Notes: generated by a model not told the origin, from the sequence alone. DNA of 64,000 bases from Veillonella seminalis (GCF_003992065.1 NZ_RQUZ01000006.1:88261-152260); one strand, 5' to 3'. Positions 7,464-16,878 are shown, counted from the stretch's first letter. A program made the numbers and translations.

Positions 7464-8845
7464 TTTTTTCTATCCAAATAACTTCTTGCAATAATATGTG
7501 CAATGGCTACGCCGATGGCGATACAGATGATGGTGAGTTCGCCGGTAATCCCACTGCGCAAGGCGAAGAGCAAATTATCCGGTGTGAGCTGATTAATAGT
7601 AAGCAGACCGAATAAGAAACGGTATAATAATACGCCCGGGATTAAAGGAATGACGGCCGGAATAGACAGAATCAACGGAGCCGTCCGCAAGAGTTTGTAT
7701 GTTTTAAGCGCCAATAAACCGATGATGGCAGAAGCTACAAAGCTGGCACCTACAAGCGTAAAACCAAAATCAACGATGAGTATGTTGCGGGTAATAACAC
7801 TGATGGTACCGCCTAATGCCGTGACCCATAGTAAACGATACGGTGTATTGAAAATCATAGCGAAGCATACAGCCCCGACGGCAGCGGCTATCGCTTGAAT
7901 CGGCGTTACCACAACCGGGGTAATATTGAGGTGGGTAAAGGTGGAGACATGGTCGAAATAGAGCGACATGGCGATACCCACGGACATGCTGCTTACAATC
8001 AGTAAAGTGTGCATGGCACGCGTCATACCGGATACGATATGGTTATTAATCATATCATCCACCGCATTGATCAGCGGCACACCGGGGATTAAAAAGAGGG
8101 TACAACTGACCATGGCATATATAATAGTGCCGTATTCAAAGGTTGTATTAATCAGATTGGCTGTAAAAGTAGCGGCAAAAGAGGCGGCTACTACACCAAA
8201 ATAAAAATTGATTTGATAGTGATGGCAAATGTAGCGGGCAATAAAGCCGATAATGGCACATATTACAGTAACTAAAGCGGCTAAAAATGTACCGCCGAAT
8301 AAAATACTGAAAGCGCCGCAAGCGAAACCGGCCGCAAGGCCGTGAAAGGCTACCGGGTATTTAGGCGGTGCCTCAGCGATAGTTTTCAGATGAGCTTCAA
8401 ATTCATCAAGGCTGTAATTTTCGTTGATGGCTTTCCAGGTTAATTTTGACAATGTAGATAATATTGTCATGTTTACGCCGTGCAACGGCGTTTTACGGAA
8501 CACGGTGTAAGAGTGTTTTTCATCGTTAATGTTCAGCATTAATGTCATATAGGTAATATGAATATGAACATATTGAGGCGGAATCCCCATATAAGAGGCG
8601 GCGCGCATCATATCACGTTGAATGTGATTGGTGTTGGCGCCGTTTTGCATAAGTAATTGGCCAAAGCAAAGGAGCAGTTCCATTTTACGGTGGATGGCGA
8701 CAAACGGTTCACACATAATTTGGTAGTTTGACGGACCGCGGGAACAGCATTTGTCGTGCTTGTTCTGATGTTGGTGGCTCCGCGAACGTGTGCCGCCGTG
8801 ACCATGAGTACTATGGCTTGTATGTTGTGTTTTATCAATGCTCAT
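7409..8845 (-). CDS. Threonine/serine exporter family protein (ThrE-type), His-rich N-terminus
   Basis: 478 residues. The N-terminal domain of the ThrE/DUF1212 family (LLLCFGQLLMQNGANTNHIQRDMMRAASYMG) is fused to a membrane region with about ten hydrophobic segments, including the DUF3815-like C-terminal half. In many Firmicutes these are two proteins. Family members export Thr/Ser; the substrate here is inferred. The first 35 residues are rich in His (HSTHGHGG ... HQHQNKHDKCC), an unusual extension. AAAGGA lies before the start at 8845. Its 3' end forms the right arm of a giant palindrome that probably also ends transcription. Confidence 0.82.
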   Translation of the reverse strand: MSIDKTQHTSHSTHGHGGTRSRSHQHQNKHDKCCSRGPSNYQIMCEPFVAIHRKMELLLCFGQLLMQNGANTNHIQRDMMRAASYMGIPPQYVHIHITYMTLMLNINDEKHSYTVFRKTPLHGVNMTILSTLSKLTWKAINENYSLDEFEAHLKTIAEAPPKYPVAFHGLAAGFACGAFSILFGGTFLAALVTVICAIIGFIARYICHHYQINFYFGVVAASFAATFTANLINTTFEYGTIIYAMVSCTLFLIPGVPLINAVDDMINNHIVSGMTRAMHTLLIVSSMSVGIAMSLYFDHVSTFTHLNITPVVVTPIQAIAAAVGAVCFAMIFNTPYRLLWVTALGGTISVITRNILIVDFGFTLVGASFVASAIIGLLALKTYKLLRTAPLILSIPAVIPLIPGVLLYRFLFGLLTINQLTPDNLLFALRSGITGELTIICIAIGVAIAHIIARSYLDRKKEISLQKALRERQKSLSE

Positions 8846-8907
8846 AGAATGAGTCCTTTCTGTTAGTTTCAGTATTTACAGATAATTCTTAATTTGTGTC
8901 TATGTAT

Positions 8908-8940
8908 AGTATAGCAGAAGTGTGTCTGTTTTATGACAGA
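8908..8940 (-). promoter_or_regulatory. Possible promoter/operator of the exporter gene
   Basis: On the minus strand TATACT occurs at 8913-8908. A small inverted repeat TCTGT-N6-ACAGA (8925-8940) lies in the -35 area, and no good -35 hexamer is visible. This suggests an activator or repressor site, at low confidence. Confidence 0.35.
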
Positions 8941-9076
8941 TATAGATAATTATCATAAATAGGGCAAAAAAATGAAAATCGTATATTGAATTTGCATACT
9001 GAAAATAATATTCTTTATTTTTTAATGGCGTTTTGTTCTTGATTGAGGAATCATTCATGACGAATGAGAAGGGGGC
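8941..9076. other. AT-rich intergenic stretch between divergent genes
   Basis: Part of the 564-bp region between the exporter gene and mraZ. It is AT-rich, with no ORF or clear structure. The adjoining segment 9077-9400 carries MraZ-type boxes. Confidence 0.5.
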
Positions 9077-9184
9077 GGTGTTAAAAAGTGGGGGTGTTTT
9101 TTATATGTTCCGAAAGATTTAAAACAATCGGTGGTAAAAAGTGGTGTTTTTTCGATTTTTTATTCTGGCGGTGGTGCAAAGTGG
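9077..9184 (+). promoter_or_regulatory. Distal cluster of MraZ-like boxes
   Basis: GTGG-type repeats spaced 10 bp start to start: GGTGTTAAAAAGTGGGG (9077-9093), GTGGTAAAAAGTGG (9131-9144) and GTGGTGCAAAGTGG (9171-9184). MraZ is known to bind short direct repeats of TGGG/GTGG type with about 10-bp periodicity upstream of its own gene. These lie 230-330 bases upstream of mraZ, farther than usual. Confidence 0.55.
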
Positions 9185-9328
9185 AGCGATTCAAATATGA
9201 CTGTTTTATTTTATCGTACATACAGACCAAAAACAGAAACAAAAAATCGGTTAAGTGAAGCCAATTTACGATTAAATGTTTGCTTTTAAAAATTTTTCTT
9301 TAAATTTTGCTAAATTTTGCAGATTTTA

Positions 9329-9372
9329 TTGTTATTAAGTGGGGGAATGTGGTAGAATTTACCATATAGTGG
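9329..9372 (+). promoter_or_regulatory. mraZ promoter with embedded MraZ boxes
   Basis: TTGTTA (9329-9334), an 18-bp spacer, and TAGAAT (9353-9358). The spacer contains GTGGGGGAATGTGG (9339-9352), two GTGG units 10 bp apart. A third GTGG is at 9369-9372. The arrangement fits repression of the division cluster by MraZ. Confidence 0.65.
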
Positions 9373-9409
9373 TAGATAAGATAGGGAACGTGTAAAAGGA
9401 GGTGAGACA

Positions 9410-9844
9410 ATGATGTTCATGGGTGAGTTTTCACATACCATTGATACGAAGGGACGTTTAATTATTCCGGCAAAATTGCGCGAACAATTAGGGGAGTCCT
9501 GTATCATGACCAAGAGCTTCGATAATTGTCTCGCAATTTATACGTCCGAAATGTTTGCCGCCAAAGCAGCAGCACTGATGAACCAGCCAAACGGTAAGGC
9601 CGGTGTTCGCGGTCTTAAACGTCAGATTTTTGCTAATGCCAATGAACTGGAATTCGACCGTCAAGGGCGTATTTTGGTACCGGCTACATTGCGCGAATAT
9701 GCCAAACTGCAGAAAGAGGTTATGGTAATCGGCGTAGCCGATCATGTGGAAATCTGGAATCGTGAACATTGGATGGCTTACCAGGAAGATATGGATGACA
9801 ATATGGAACAATTGTCTGAAAACATGGAAGATTTTTTGCTGTAA
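9410..9844 (+). CDS. mraZ: Transcriptional regulator MraZ
   Basis: 144 residues with two SpoVT/AbrB-like halves. The first starts FMGEFSHTIDTKGRLIIPAKLRE and the second contains ELEFDRQGRILVPATLREYA; both carry the DxKGR/DxQGR signature. It forms ring oligomers that bind GTGG repeats in its own promoter and control the dcw operon. AAAGGAGGTGAGAC precedes the ATG at 9410; ATGs at 9413 and 9419 are alternatives. It is the first gene of the division cluster, and candidate operator boxes lie in its promoter. Confidence 0.95.
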   Translation: MMFMGEFSHTIDTKGRLIIPAKLREQLGESCIMTKSFDNCLAIYTSEMFAAKAAALMNQPNGKAGVRGLKRQIFANANELEFDRQGRILVPATLREYAKLQKEVMVIGVADHVEIWNREHWMAYQEDMDDNMEQLSENMEDFLL

Positions 9845-10013
9845 GCGTTTTATTTTAAATTGATTTTATAAAGCTAAGCTTGAAAGCTCTTTTAAAAAGA
9901 TGTTTTAAGAGATTTATTGACGGCTTATTTTTAAGTAATGCAATACTATAGCGATATAGTGAATGTTTGATTAAGGGTTGAGCATAATTGTGAAAACGGA
10001 AAGGAGCGGCCCC

Positions 10014-10946
10014 ATGGAATTTTATCATGTAAGCGTGTTGCTGAAAGAAACAGTAAACGCCGTTTTAACGAATCCCCATGGGATTTACGTAGATTGCACG
10101 CTGGGCGGTGCGGGGCATGCCCATGCGTTAGGTGAGCAATTGGCCGCTGACGGTTTACTCATCGGACTCGATCAAGATGAGGTGGCGTTGGCGACCGCGA
10201 CTGAACGTTTAGCAGATTTAAACTGTCGCGTTATGACGATTCCCACCAATTTCAAAGATTTAAAAGCGGCTTTGACGAGTCGGGGCATTACTGAGGTAGA
10301 CGGATTTATCTTTGATCTCGGCGTATCAAGTTATCAACTTGATACGGCTGAACGCGGTTTTTCATACATGCAGGACGGTCCGCTGGATATGCGTATGGAT
10401 ATGCAGGGCTCGTTAACGGCAGCCGATGTGGTGAACGGTTACAGCGAAGCCGACTTAGTCCGCATTATTCAGGATTATGGCGAAGAGCGTTGGGCAAAAC
10501 GTATTGCTCAATTTATCGTCACGGCTCGTGAGGATAAACCGATAACGACTACAGGTGAATTAACCAAGATTATTAAACAAGCTATTCCGGCTGGGGCAAG
10601 ACGTGAAGGTCCGCATCCGGCAAAACGAACATTCCAAGCTATACGCATTGAAGTAAATCAGGAATTGGCTATTTTAAAAGACAGTTTTAAAGATGCTGTG
10701 GATTTATTAAAACCGGGCGGTCGCATCGGGGTTATTACATTCCACTCATTGGAAGACAGGATTACTAAACAGACTTTCAAAGAGCTGAGTACCGGTTGCA
10801 TTTGTCCGCCGGAACTGCCGGTTTGCGTATGCCACCATGTGGCGGTAGTTAAAGCGAGAAATAAAGCGATTGAGCCCGGCAACGAAGAAGTAACGGCAAA
10901 TCCGCGAGCACGGAGTGCCAAGTTACGCGTGGCCGAGAAGGTATAG
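10014..10946 (+). CDS. rsmH: 16S rRNA (cytosine-1402-N4)-methyltransferase RsmH
   Basis: 310 residues, normal length. SAM-dependent methyltransferase acting on the 30S decoding centre. Motifs: HVSVLLKETV at the N-terminus, YVDCTLGGAGHA (SAM loop), IFDLGVSSYQLDTAERGFSY and the C-terminal FHSLEDRITKQ. The ATG at 10014 follows AAAGGAG; the upstream TTG at 9978 is not supported. It stands second in the dcw cluster, after a 170-bp spacer from mraZ. Confidence 0.95.
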   Translation: MEFYHVSVLLKETVNAVLTNPHGIYVDCTLGGAGHAHALGEQLAADGLLIGLDQDEVALATATERLADLNCRVMTIPTNFKDLKAALTSRGITEVDGFIFDLGVSSYQLDTAERGFSYMQDGPLDMRMDMQGSLTAADVVNGYSEADLVRIIQDYGEERWAKRIAQFIVTAREDKPITTTGELTKIIKQAIPAGARREGPHPAKRTFQAIRIEVNQELAILKDSFKDAVDLLKPGGRIGVITFHSLEDRITKQTFKELSTGCICPPELPVCVCHHVAVVKARNKAIEPGNEEVTANPRARSAKLRVAEKV

Positions 10947-10968
10947 ATAGATAGCGGGGGTTGATTAT

Positions 10969-11385
10969 ATGTTAGCGAGAAAGACAGTCGGCGTAAGGGT
11001 TGCACAACCGACGGCGAGACCATATATACCAACACAAACACGTCGAGCGAAACAAGTTGGTGTATTCAGTAACGCATCGCCGGAATTGAAACAAATTTTA
11101 ATGTTATTAGTTATTGCAGGCATTATGGTAGCCGCTATTTTGGGAGGGCGCGTGGTCAAAGCCGGCGCCGGTTACGAATTGGTAAGCATGCAACGTGAAA
11201 TGGTACAACTTACCAGAGATAATGAAGAATTGAGTTTGGAAGTGGCGGAATTAAAATCGCCGACACGAATTCAGCAGATTGCGCAAGACAAATTGGGAAT
11301 GGTTTTGCCCGATGCTTTTGTGTACAACAGCAAAGGTACTACTGTAGAACGTGATGTGAATGTAACACCTCACATCAGGGACTAA
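10969..11385 (+). CDS. ftsL: FtsL-like cell division protein
   Basis: 138 residues. A basic cytoplasmic stretch (1-40) leads to one membrane helix (about 42-60, QILMLLVIAGIMVAAILGG) and a periplasmic heptad-like coiled coil (about 66-100). It ends RIQQIAQDKLGMVLPDAFVYN, close to the conserved IE..A...LGM segment of FtsL/DivIC. It is expected to bridge FtsQ/DivIB and septal synthases. The gene sits directly after rsmH as usual, but the septal transpeptidase gene that normally follows is missing here. Confidence 0.82.
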   Translation: MLARKTVGVRVAQPTARPYIPTQTRRAKQVGVFSNASPELKQILMLLVIAGIMVAAILGGRVVKAGAGYELVSMQREMVQLTRDNEELSLEVAELKSPTRIQQIAQDKLGMVLPDAFVYNSKGTTVERDVNVTPHIRD

Positions 11386-11398
11386 ACTACAGTATGAG

Positions 11399-11430
11399 GC
11401 AGCTCCGGAAGTGAGCTGCTTTCCTTGTTT
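11399..11430 (+). terminator. Weak hairpin between ftsL and murE
   Basis: GCAGCTC (11399-11405) pairs with GAGCTGC (11413-11419) around a 7-nt loop, followed by TTTCCTTGTTT. The T-tract is interrupted, so it may only attenuate. It lies where ftsI usually stands. Confidence 0.4.
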
Positions 11431-11447
11431 GAGATGGAGGAAATATT

Positions 11448-12932
11448 GTGAAAACAGTACAAGAGTTAGTAAACGTTATATCCGATGTAACCGTGAAGGG
11501 CGCTGTTGATATGGCAGTTAGTCATATTACGGCGGATTCCCGAGAAGTTAAAGCAGGCAGTTTATTTATTTGTCTCACAGGCGCTCATGTAAACGGGCAT
11601 GATTATGTCAACAAAGCTGTTGAAGCCGGTGCGGTGGCCATATTGGCATCGGAGCCGATTGAGGTGTCGGATACGGTTACGGTGTTGACGGTAAAAGATA
11701 CACGTATCGCCATGCAGCAATGTGTACCGTTCTTTTATGATTATCCGGGATGCAAGATGCGCATGATTGGGGTTACCGGTACGAACGGTAAAACGACTAC
11801 GACTCATATTATCGGTCATATCTTACGTGCCCAAGAGTACAAAGTGGGAATTATCGGTACTGTTCACGTTATGATTGGCGATAAAACCTATCCGATTCAT
11901 AATACAACCCCGGATGTAGTTGATTTACAGCATATTTTATCACAGATGGTGGCAGAAGGGGTAACTCATTGCATCATGGAAGTATCTTCTCATGCATTGG
12001 CTCTTAATCGTGTAGCCGGTGTAGAATACGATACGGCTGTATTTACTAACTTGACGCAAGACCATCTCGATTTTCACAAAACGTTTGAAAACTATTTGGC
12101 GGCCAAATGTAAATTATTTGAACAGGTAAGTGCTCCTAATCAGCATAAAAAGAATAAGGGCGCTGTCATCAATATTGACGATCCGTACGGCGAAAGGGTT
12201 ATGGCTAAAAACTCTGCACCGCTTATTACCTACGGTACGAAAGGTAAAGGTACCTTGGAAGGTGAAAATCTTACGATTACCGCTAAGACTTCCGCTTATG
12301 ACATTGTGTATGAAGGTAAAGAATATCCGATTCATATGCGCATTACGGGACTCTTTAATGTATATAACACCTTGGCGGCTATCGGTGCTTGTCTCTTTGA
12401 AGGCGTAAGCATGGAAGATATTATTAAGGCACTTAGTGATTTTACGGCTGTACCGGGACGCTTTGAACTGGTGGAAGAAGGACAACCTTTTGCCGTAGTT
12501 GTTGACTATGCTCATACACCGGACGGTTTGGAAAATATTTTGCAAACGGCTCAGAAAATCGTAGAACGACATATTATTGTGGTGTTCGGTTGCGGCGGTG
12601 ACCGTGATGCAACGAAACGTCCGATTATGGGACGTATTGCTGCACAATATGGTGATGGAATTTTTGTAACCTCTGATAATCCGCGTACGGAAGATCCGGA
12701 GAAAATCGTGGCTCAAGTGGCGGAAGGTGTGAAAGAAGGTCTTCGTGAAGGTTCGGTATATACGGTTATTACGGATCGACGCAGTGCCATTCATGCAGCC
12801 ATTAAGGCGGCCAAGGCCGGTGATGTGGTGATTATAGCCGGTAAAGGCCATGAAGATTATCAGATTTTAAAAGATAAAACGATTCATTTCGACGATCGGG
12901 AAGTTGCCCGCGAAGCATTAAAGGAGAGATAA
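11448..12932 (+). CDS. murE: UDP-MurNAc-tripeptide synthetase MurE (meso-DAP type)
   Basis: 494 residues. ATP-dependent ligase that adds the third residue to UDP-MurNAc-L-Ala-D-Glu in the cytosol. The P-loop is GTNGKTTTT (111-119), and the Mur ligase motif TVSSHALAL-like reads MEVSSHALAL. The substrate signature DNPR (about 410-413) is typical of meso-diaminopimelate enzymes; Lys-type enzymes have DNPA or DDPN. The start is GTG at 11448 after GGAGG. It is followed after 2 bases by murF, so the pair is translationally coupled. Confidence 0.95.
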   Translation: MKTVQELVNVISDVTVKGAVDMAVSHITADSREVKAGSLFICLTGAHVNGHDYVNKAVEAGAVAILASEPIEVSDTVTVLTVKDTRIAMQQCVPFFYDYPGCKMRMIGVTGTNGKTTTTHIIGHILRAQEYKVGIIGTVHVMIGDKTYPIHNTTPDVVDLQHILSQMVAEGVTHCIMEVSSHALALNRVAGVEYDTAVFTNLTQDHLDFHKTFENYLAAKCKLFEQVSAPNQHKKNKGAVINIDDPYGERVMAKNSAPLITYGTKGKGTLEGENLTITAKTSAYDIVYEGKEYPIHMRITGLFNVYNTLAAIGACLFEGVSMEDIIKALSDFTAVPGRFELVEEGQPFAVVVDYAHTPDGLENILQTAQKIVERHIIVVFGCGGDRDATKRPIMGRIAAQYGDGIFVTSDNPRTEDPEKIVAQVAEGVKEGLREGSVYTVITDRRSAIHAAIKAAKAGDVVIIAGKGHEDYQILKDKTIHFDDREVAREALKER

Positions 12933-12934
12933 CA

Positions 12935-14311
12935 ATGGCAGAGTTTACGCTCCGGGAGGTGTTGACCGTAACAGGCGGTACCTATAACGGGGAAGCAAGT
13001 GAAACAACAGTATTTACTAATGTATCGACGGATACGCGCACCATTGAAGAAGGTTCGTTGTTTGTTGCCTTGACGGGCGATACCTTCGACGGTCATGATT
13101 TTCTGCCGCAAGCGCAAGCTAACGGAGCGTTGGGTGCTTTGGTTAAACCGGGGCATACAATTAAAAATCTCATCTGTGTAGAAGTAGAGTCTCCTTTATT
13201 GGCGTATCAGCAATTGGCAAATTATCATCGTCGACGTTTTGATATTCCCGTAGTGGCCGTTACCGGTTCATCGGGGAAAACCACAACTAAAGAAATGATT
13301 GCCGCTGTATTGGGTATTAAGTTTAATGTATTAAAAACCGAAAAGAACTTTAATAATGAAATCGGTTTGCCTAAAACTTTGTTACAGCTTACCGCCGACC
13401 ATGAGGCCTGCATCGTTGAAATGGGGATGCGCGGTCTCGGTCAGATTGACGAATTGGCTCGTATTGCCGAACCGATGGTGGGGGTAATCACCAATGTAGG
13501 TAACAGTCATATTGAATTGTTGGGGTCTCGTGAAAACATTGCGAAGGCTAAGAGTGAACTGATTCAGCACATTCCGGCAACGGGGACGGCTATTTTAAAC
13601 GAAGATGATGAGTTTGTTCGTCAGATGGGGAATTTGACGGATGGCAAAATTATCTATTACGGTATAAAAGAGAAAGCCACTATTTCGGGTTTTAACTTAC
13701 GTTATAAAAAAGACGGCATTAAATTTACCTGCCGCAGTTTTGATGAAGTATTTGATGTGTTTTTACCGATGATCGGGGAACACAATGTATATGATGCTTT
13801 AGCTGCGATTTCGGTAGGTCGTGCCTTGGGTGTATCTTCGCAAAAAATCGCTAAAGCATTAGGCGCTTTTAAAGGCATGTCGATGCGTCAGGAGATCGTT
13901 TCTTTCGGTGATTTTGTTGTATTAAATGATGCGTATAATGCCAATCCTATGTCCATGGCTGAATCTATTAAAGCATTGGGCCAACTTGACGGTAAACGAA
14001 AAATCGCCATGCTCGGTGATATGCTTGAATTAGGTGAGTTTTCCGAAGAACATCATCGTGAAATCGGCCGATTACTGGTAGCGGAAGGTTACGATCAAGT
14101 GTATACTTTTGGTGAGGCCGCAAAATTTATTGCCCGCGAAGCCAAGTCGGCCGGTATTCGAGTGGCCAAGATTTGCGACAGCCATTTGGATATGGTGAAT
14201 GCTTATTGTGATATACGGGCTAAGGGCGATGTTATTTTGGTAAAAGGGTCGCGTGGTCTTCGCATGGAACGGGTAGTTACCGAATTTGAAGACAGAGAGG
14301 TACTTCAATAA
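12935..14311 (+). CDS. murF: UDP-MurNAc-tripeptide-D-Ala-D-Ala ligase MurF
   Basis: 458 residues. It adds D-Ala-D-Ala to the UDP-MurNAc-tripeptide. P-loop TGSSGKTTTKEM (about 110-121), the substrate/metal motif EMGMRGLGQI, and the C-terminal ligase block LNDAYNANPMSM followed by LGDMLELG. The start ATG at 12935 follows AAGGAG two bases after murE. Normal length and intact motifs. Confidence 0.95.
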   Translation: MAEFTLREVLTVTGGTYNGEASETTVFTNVSTDTRTIEEGSLFVALTGDTFDGHDFLPQAQANGALGALVKPGHTIKNLICVEVESPLLAYQQLANYHRRRFDIPVVAVTGSSGKTTTKEMIAAVLGIKFNVLKTEKNFNNEIGLPKTLLQLTADHEACIVEMGMRGLGQIDELARIAEPMVGVITNVGNSHIELLGSRENIAKAKSELIQHIPATGTAILNEDDEFVRQMGNLTDGKIIYYGIKEKATISGFNLRYKKDGIKFTCRSFDEVFDVFLPMIGEHNVYDALAAISVGRALGVSSQKIAKALGAFKGMSMRQEIVSFGDFVVLNDAYNANPMSMAESIKALGQLDGKRKIAMLGDMLELGEFSEEHHREIGRLLVAEGYDQVYTFGEAAKFIAREAKSAGIRVAKICDSHLDMVNAYCDIRAKGDVILVKGSRGLRMERVVTEFEDREVLQ

Positions 14312-14322
14312 GGACGTTTGTC

Positions 14323-14353
14323 CGGTTGTGGTAGTTTACAGCCGAACTTTTTT
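14323..14353 (+). terminator. Probable terminator or attenuator after murF
   Basis: CGGTTGT (14323-14329) pairs with ACAGCCG (14338-14344) with one G-T pair, followed by AAC and six Ts (14348-14353). The 207-bp murF-mraY gap also holds a TTATATG/CATATATAA hairpin near 14383-14404. Confidence 0.6.
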
Positions 14354-14518
14354 AAAAAGCGAGAATTATATTTGCATTACAGCCTTATATGTACTACCAT
14401 ATATAACGGCCTTTATTTTTTGAAAGGTCGCGGCAGGTTTTAATATTTGCCAAACTGTGTAAAAAATAATGAGTTAATCGGCTTGATGAAGGCCGTAATG
14501 TAAGGAGCGATAGTTCGA

Positions 14519-15481
14519 ATGACCATGCAATTATTATTTGCGTTTATTACTGCGTTGGTAATAACGTTAATACTAGGAAAAATAGGAATACCTTTATTAC
14601 GACAGTTACATGCGCAGCAAAGCATACGAGAAGACGGGCCGCAAGCCCATTTAGCCAAAGCGGGCACGCCGACTATGGGCGGTATTTTCATGCTGTTGGC
14701 TATGGTGGTGACCGTATGGGTGTTTGCACCGTTTCAAATGGCTACGTGGGTATTGCTGTTCTTAACATTAGGTCATGGTTTATTGGGCTTCTTGGATGAT
14801 TTCATTAAGTCAGTTAAAAAACGTAATTTAGGCCTTACGGCTAAGCAGAAATTATTGGGACAAATTATTATGTCCGCCGTATTCTGCTATATTGCAACGG
14901 AAGTTATGGTTATTCCGACTACTGTTTGGATCCCGTTTGTAAATACCACTTTTGATTTAGGTATGATGTATTATGTGTTGGTATTTATCATTATTGTGGG
15001 TACCACCAATGCCGTTAACTTGACGGACGGGCTCGACGGTTTGGCTGCCGGTACTTCAGCAGCCGCAGCTATTGCCTATACGGTAATCGGCATGCTTGCA
15101 TTGCAACCGAGTGTATCTTTCTTTGGCATTGCTCTTTGCGGGGCTGTGATCGGGTTCTTATATTTTAACTCTAATCCGGCTAAAGTATTCATGGGCGATA
15201 CTGGTTCTTTAGCATTAGGCGGTGCCTTTGCGGGAATGGCGATTTTGACCAAAACGGAATTATTGTTGATTATTATCGGCGGTATTTTCGTAATGGAAGC
15301 TTTATCTGTTATTATTCAGGTCGTATCATTTAAAACTCGCGGTGTCCGTGTTTTCAAAATGAGTCCGATTCATCATCATTTTGAATTGTCCGGCTGGAGC
15401 GAGCAAAAAGTGGTGAGTCGTTTTTGGCTCGGCAGTTGCATGTTTGCCGTATGTGGTTTGTTATTTTATGTAATGCGATAG
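14519..15481 (+). CDS. mraY: Phospho-MurNAc-pentapeptide transferase MraY
   Basis: 320 residues, polytopic inner-membrane enzyme with about ten hydrophobic segments. It transfers phospho-MurNAc-pentapeptide to undecaprenyl phosphate to make lipid I. Family motifs: GTPTMGGIFM, FLDDFIK, NLTDGLDGLAAG, the metal/substrate loop FMGDTGSLALGG, and SPIHHHFELSGWSE. TAAGGAG lies before the ATG at 14519. The preceding terminator-like hairpin suggests an additional promoter or attenuation before it. Confidence 0.95.
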   Translation: MTMQLLFAFITALVITLILGKIGIPLLRQLHAQQSIREDGPQAHLAKAGTPTMGGIFMLLAMVVTVWVFAPFQMATWVLLFLTLGHGLLGFLDDFIKSVKKRNLGLTAKQKLLGQIIMSAVFCYIATEVMVIPTTVWIPFVNTTFDLGMMYYVLVFIIIVGTTNAVNLTDGLDGLAAGTSAAAAIAYTVIGMLALQPSVSFFGIALCGAVIGFLYFNSNPAKVFMGDTGSLALGGAFAGMAILTKTELLLIIIGGIFVMEALSVIIQVVSFKTRGVRVFKMSPIHHHFELSGWSEQKVVSRFWLGSCMFAVCGLLFYVMR

Positions 15482-15493
15482 GTAGGCGTAATC

Positions 15494-16876
15494 ATGGAGT
15501 ACAAGGGTAAACGAATTTTAGTGTTAGGTGCAGGTCGGAGCGGCATCGGTGTCGCTCACGTATTGGGAATGTTGGGGGCTGACGTTACTTTAAACGATTA
15601 TAAAGATGTTGCGTTTACATCGGCTGAAGCGGCACTATTGCAGGAAGCTCATGTAACCGTTATTACCGGTCGCCAGGAGATTGATTTATTGGCGGCTGTT
15701 GATCGTATTGTGGTATCGCCGGGCATTGCACTTACTATTCCTATTCTGGTAGAAGCTGCCAAACGCGGTATGGATATTGTGGGGGAAGTGGAAGTGGCTT
15801 ATGACATTTCCAAAGCACCTATCCTTGGCGTTACCGGTACCAATGGCAAAACTACAACAACCACTTTATTGGGTGAAGTCATGAAAACAACTGGCAAACC
15901 TGTAATGGTGGGCGGTAATATCGGTGACTCTTTGAGTGAAGCGGCGTATGAAATTCCTGCTGACGGTTATTTGGTAGCCGAAGTATCCAGTTATCAATTG
16001 GAAACGGTGAAAAACTTTAAACCGTTAGGCGCTATTATGTTGAATATCACGCCGGATCATTTACAGCGACATAAAACCATGGAAGCGTATCAGGCAGCCA
16101 AAGAGAATATATTTAAGCAACAGACGAAAGCGGAACGAACGGTACTCAATCTGGATGATCCGTTGGTAGCCGGCATGCAAGCACGGGTACCGGGTAAAAT
16201 ACTTTGCATCAGTCAGGAACATGGTGTGACGGATGGAGCGTATTTTGCGGGCAATCAGTGCTGGGCCGTGCGTAATAATGAGGTAGAGCCTGTTATCGGT
16301 ACCGATGAGATTCACTTGCCGGGGCGTCATAATATTGAAAATATTTTAGCTGTTATTGCTCTCGCTTATGATTTGGGCATTACGGCGGCGCAACTGCATG
16401 ATGTGATTGCGAATTTTAAAGCGGTGGAACACCGGTTGGAACGTGTTACCGTGATTGACGGGGCCACTTATTATAATGATTCAAAAGCGACGAATACGGA
16501 TTCGGCCGTTAAAGCGTTGGAAGCGTTCAAAGAACCGGTTATTTTATTGGCCGGCGGTTATGATAAGATGACAGATCTGACCGATTTTATGGCCATGGTT
16601 AAAACGCATGCGAAAGCCTTGGTTCTCATGGGGGATGCGGCGGCTCGTTTCGAGGAGGCGGCTAAAGCAGCCGGTATCGATTCGATTTATCGTGTTCGCT
16701 CTATGGCTGAGGCTGTAGCGAAGGGGCATGAATTGTCAAAACCGGGCGATGTGGTATTATTGTCATCGGCTTGTTCCAGTTTTGACTGGTATCATTGTTT
16801 TGAAGAACGAGGCGATGATTTTAAAAACGAAGTACATGCATTGGCTGCGATGACAGCTGATAAGAAGGGGTCTTAG
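15494..16876 (+). CDS. murD: UDP-MurNAc-L-Ala:D-Glu ligase MurD
   Basis: 460 residues. It adds D-Glu to UDP-MurNAc-L-Ala. The N-terminal Rossmann-like LVLGAGRSGIGVA binds UDP; the P-loop is GVTGTNGKTTTTT, and further motifs are EVSSYQLE, NITPDHLQRH and the C-terminal YYNDSKATNTDS. Length and motifs are normal. It is 12 bases after mraY and 2 bases before murG. The ftsW gene that usually follows murD is absent. Confidence 0.95.
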   Translation: MEYKGKRILVLGAGRSGIGVAHVLGMLGADVTLNDYKDVAFTSAEAALLQEAHVTVITGRQEIDLLAAVDRIVVSPGIALTIPILVEAAKRGMDIVGEVEVAYDISKAPILGVTGTNGKTTTTTLLGEVMKTTGKPVMVGGNIGDSLSEAAYEIPADGYLVAEVSSYQLETVKNFKPLGAIMLNITPDHLQRHKTMEAYQAAKENIFKQQTKAERTVLNLDDPLVAGMQARVPGKILCISQEHGVTDGAYFAGNQCWAVRNNEVEPVIGTDEIHLPGRHNIENILAVIALAYDLGITAAQLHDVIANFKAVEHRLERVTVIDGATYYNDSKATNTDSAVKALEAFKEPVILLAGGYDKMTDLTDFMAMVKTHAKALVLMGDAAARFEEAAKAAGIDSIYRVRSMAEAVAKGHELSKPGDVVLLSSACSSFDWYHCFEERGDDFKNEVHALAAMTADKKGS

Positions 16877-16878
16877 TC

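Noticed and set aside
7247..7615. Plus-strand 122-aa frame across palindrome C
   Set aside because: It lies antisense to the exporter 3' end and over the palindrome, with no ribosome site and no recognisable domain.
14512..14521. TAGTTCGAAT resembling a tRNA T-loop
   Set aside because: No acceptor stem, anticodon arm or CCA context around it; it is the ribosome-site region of mraY.
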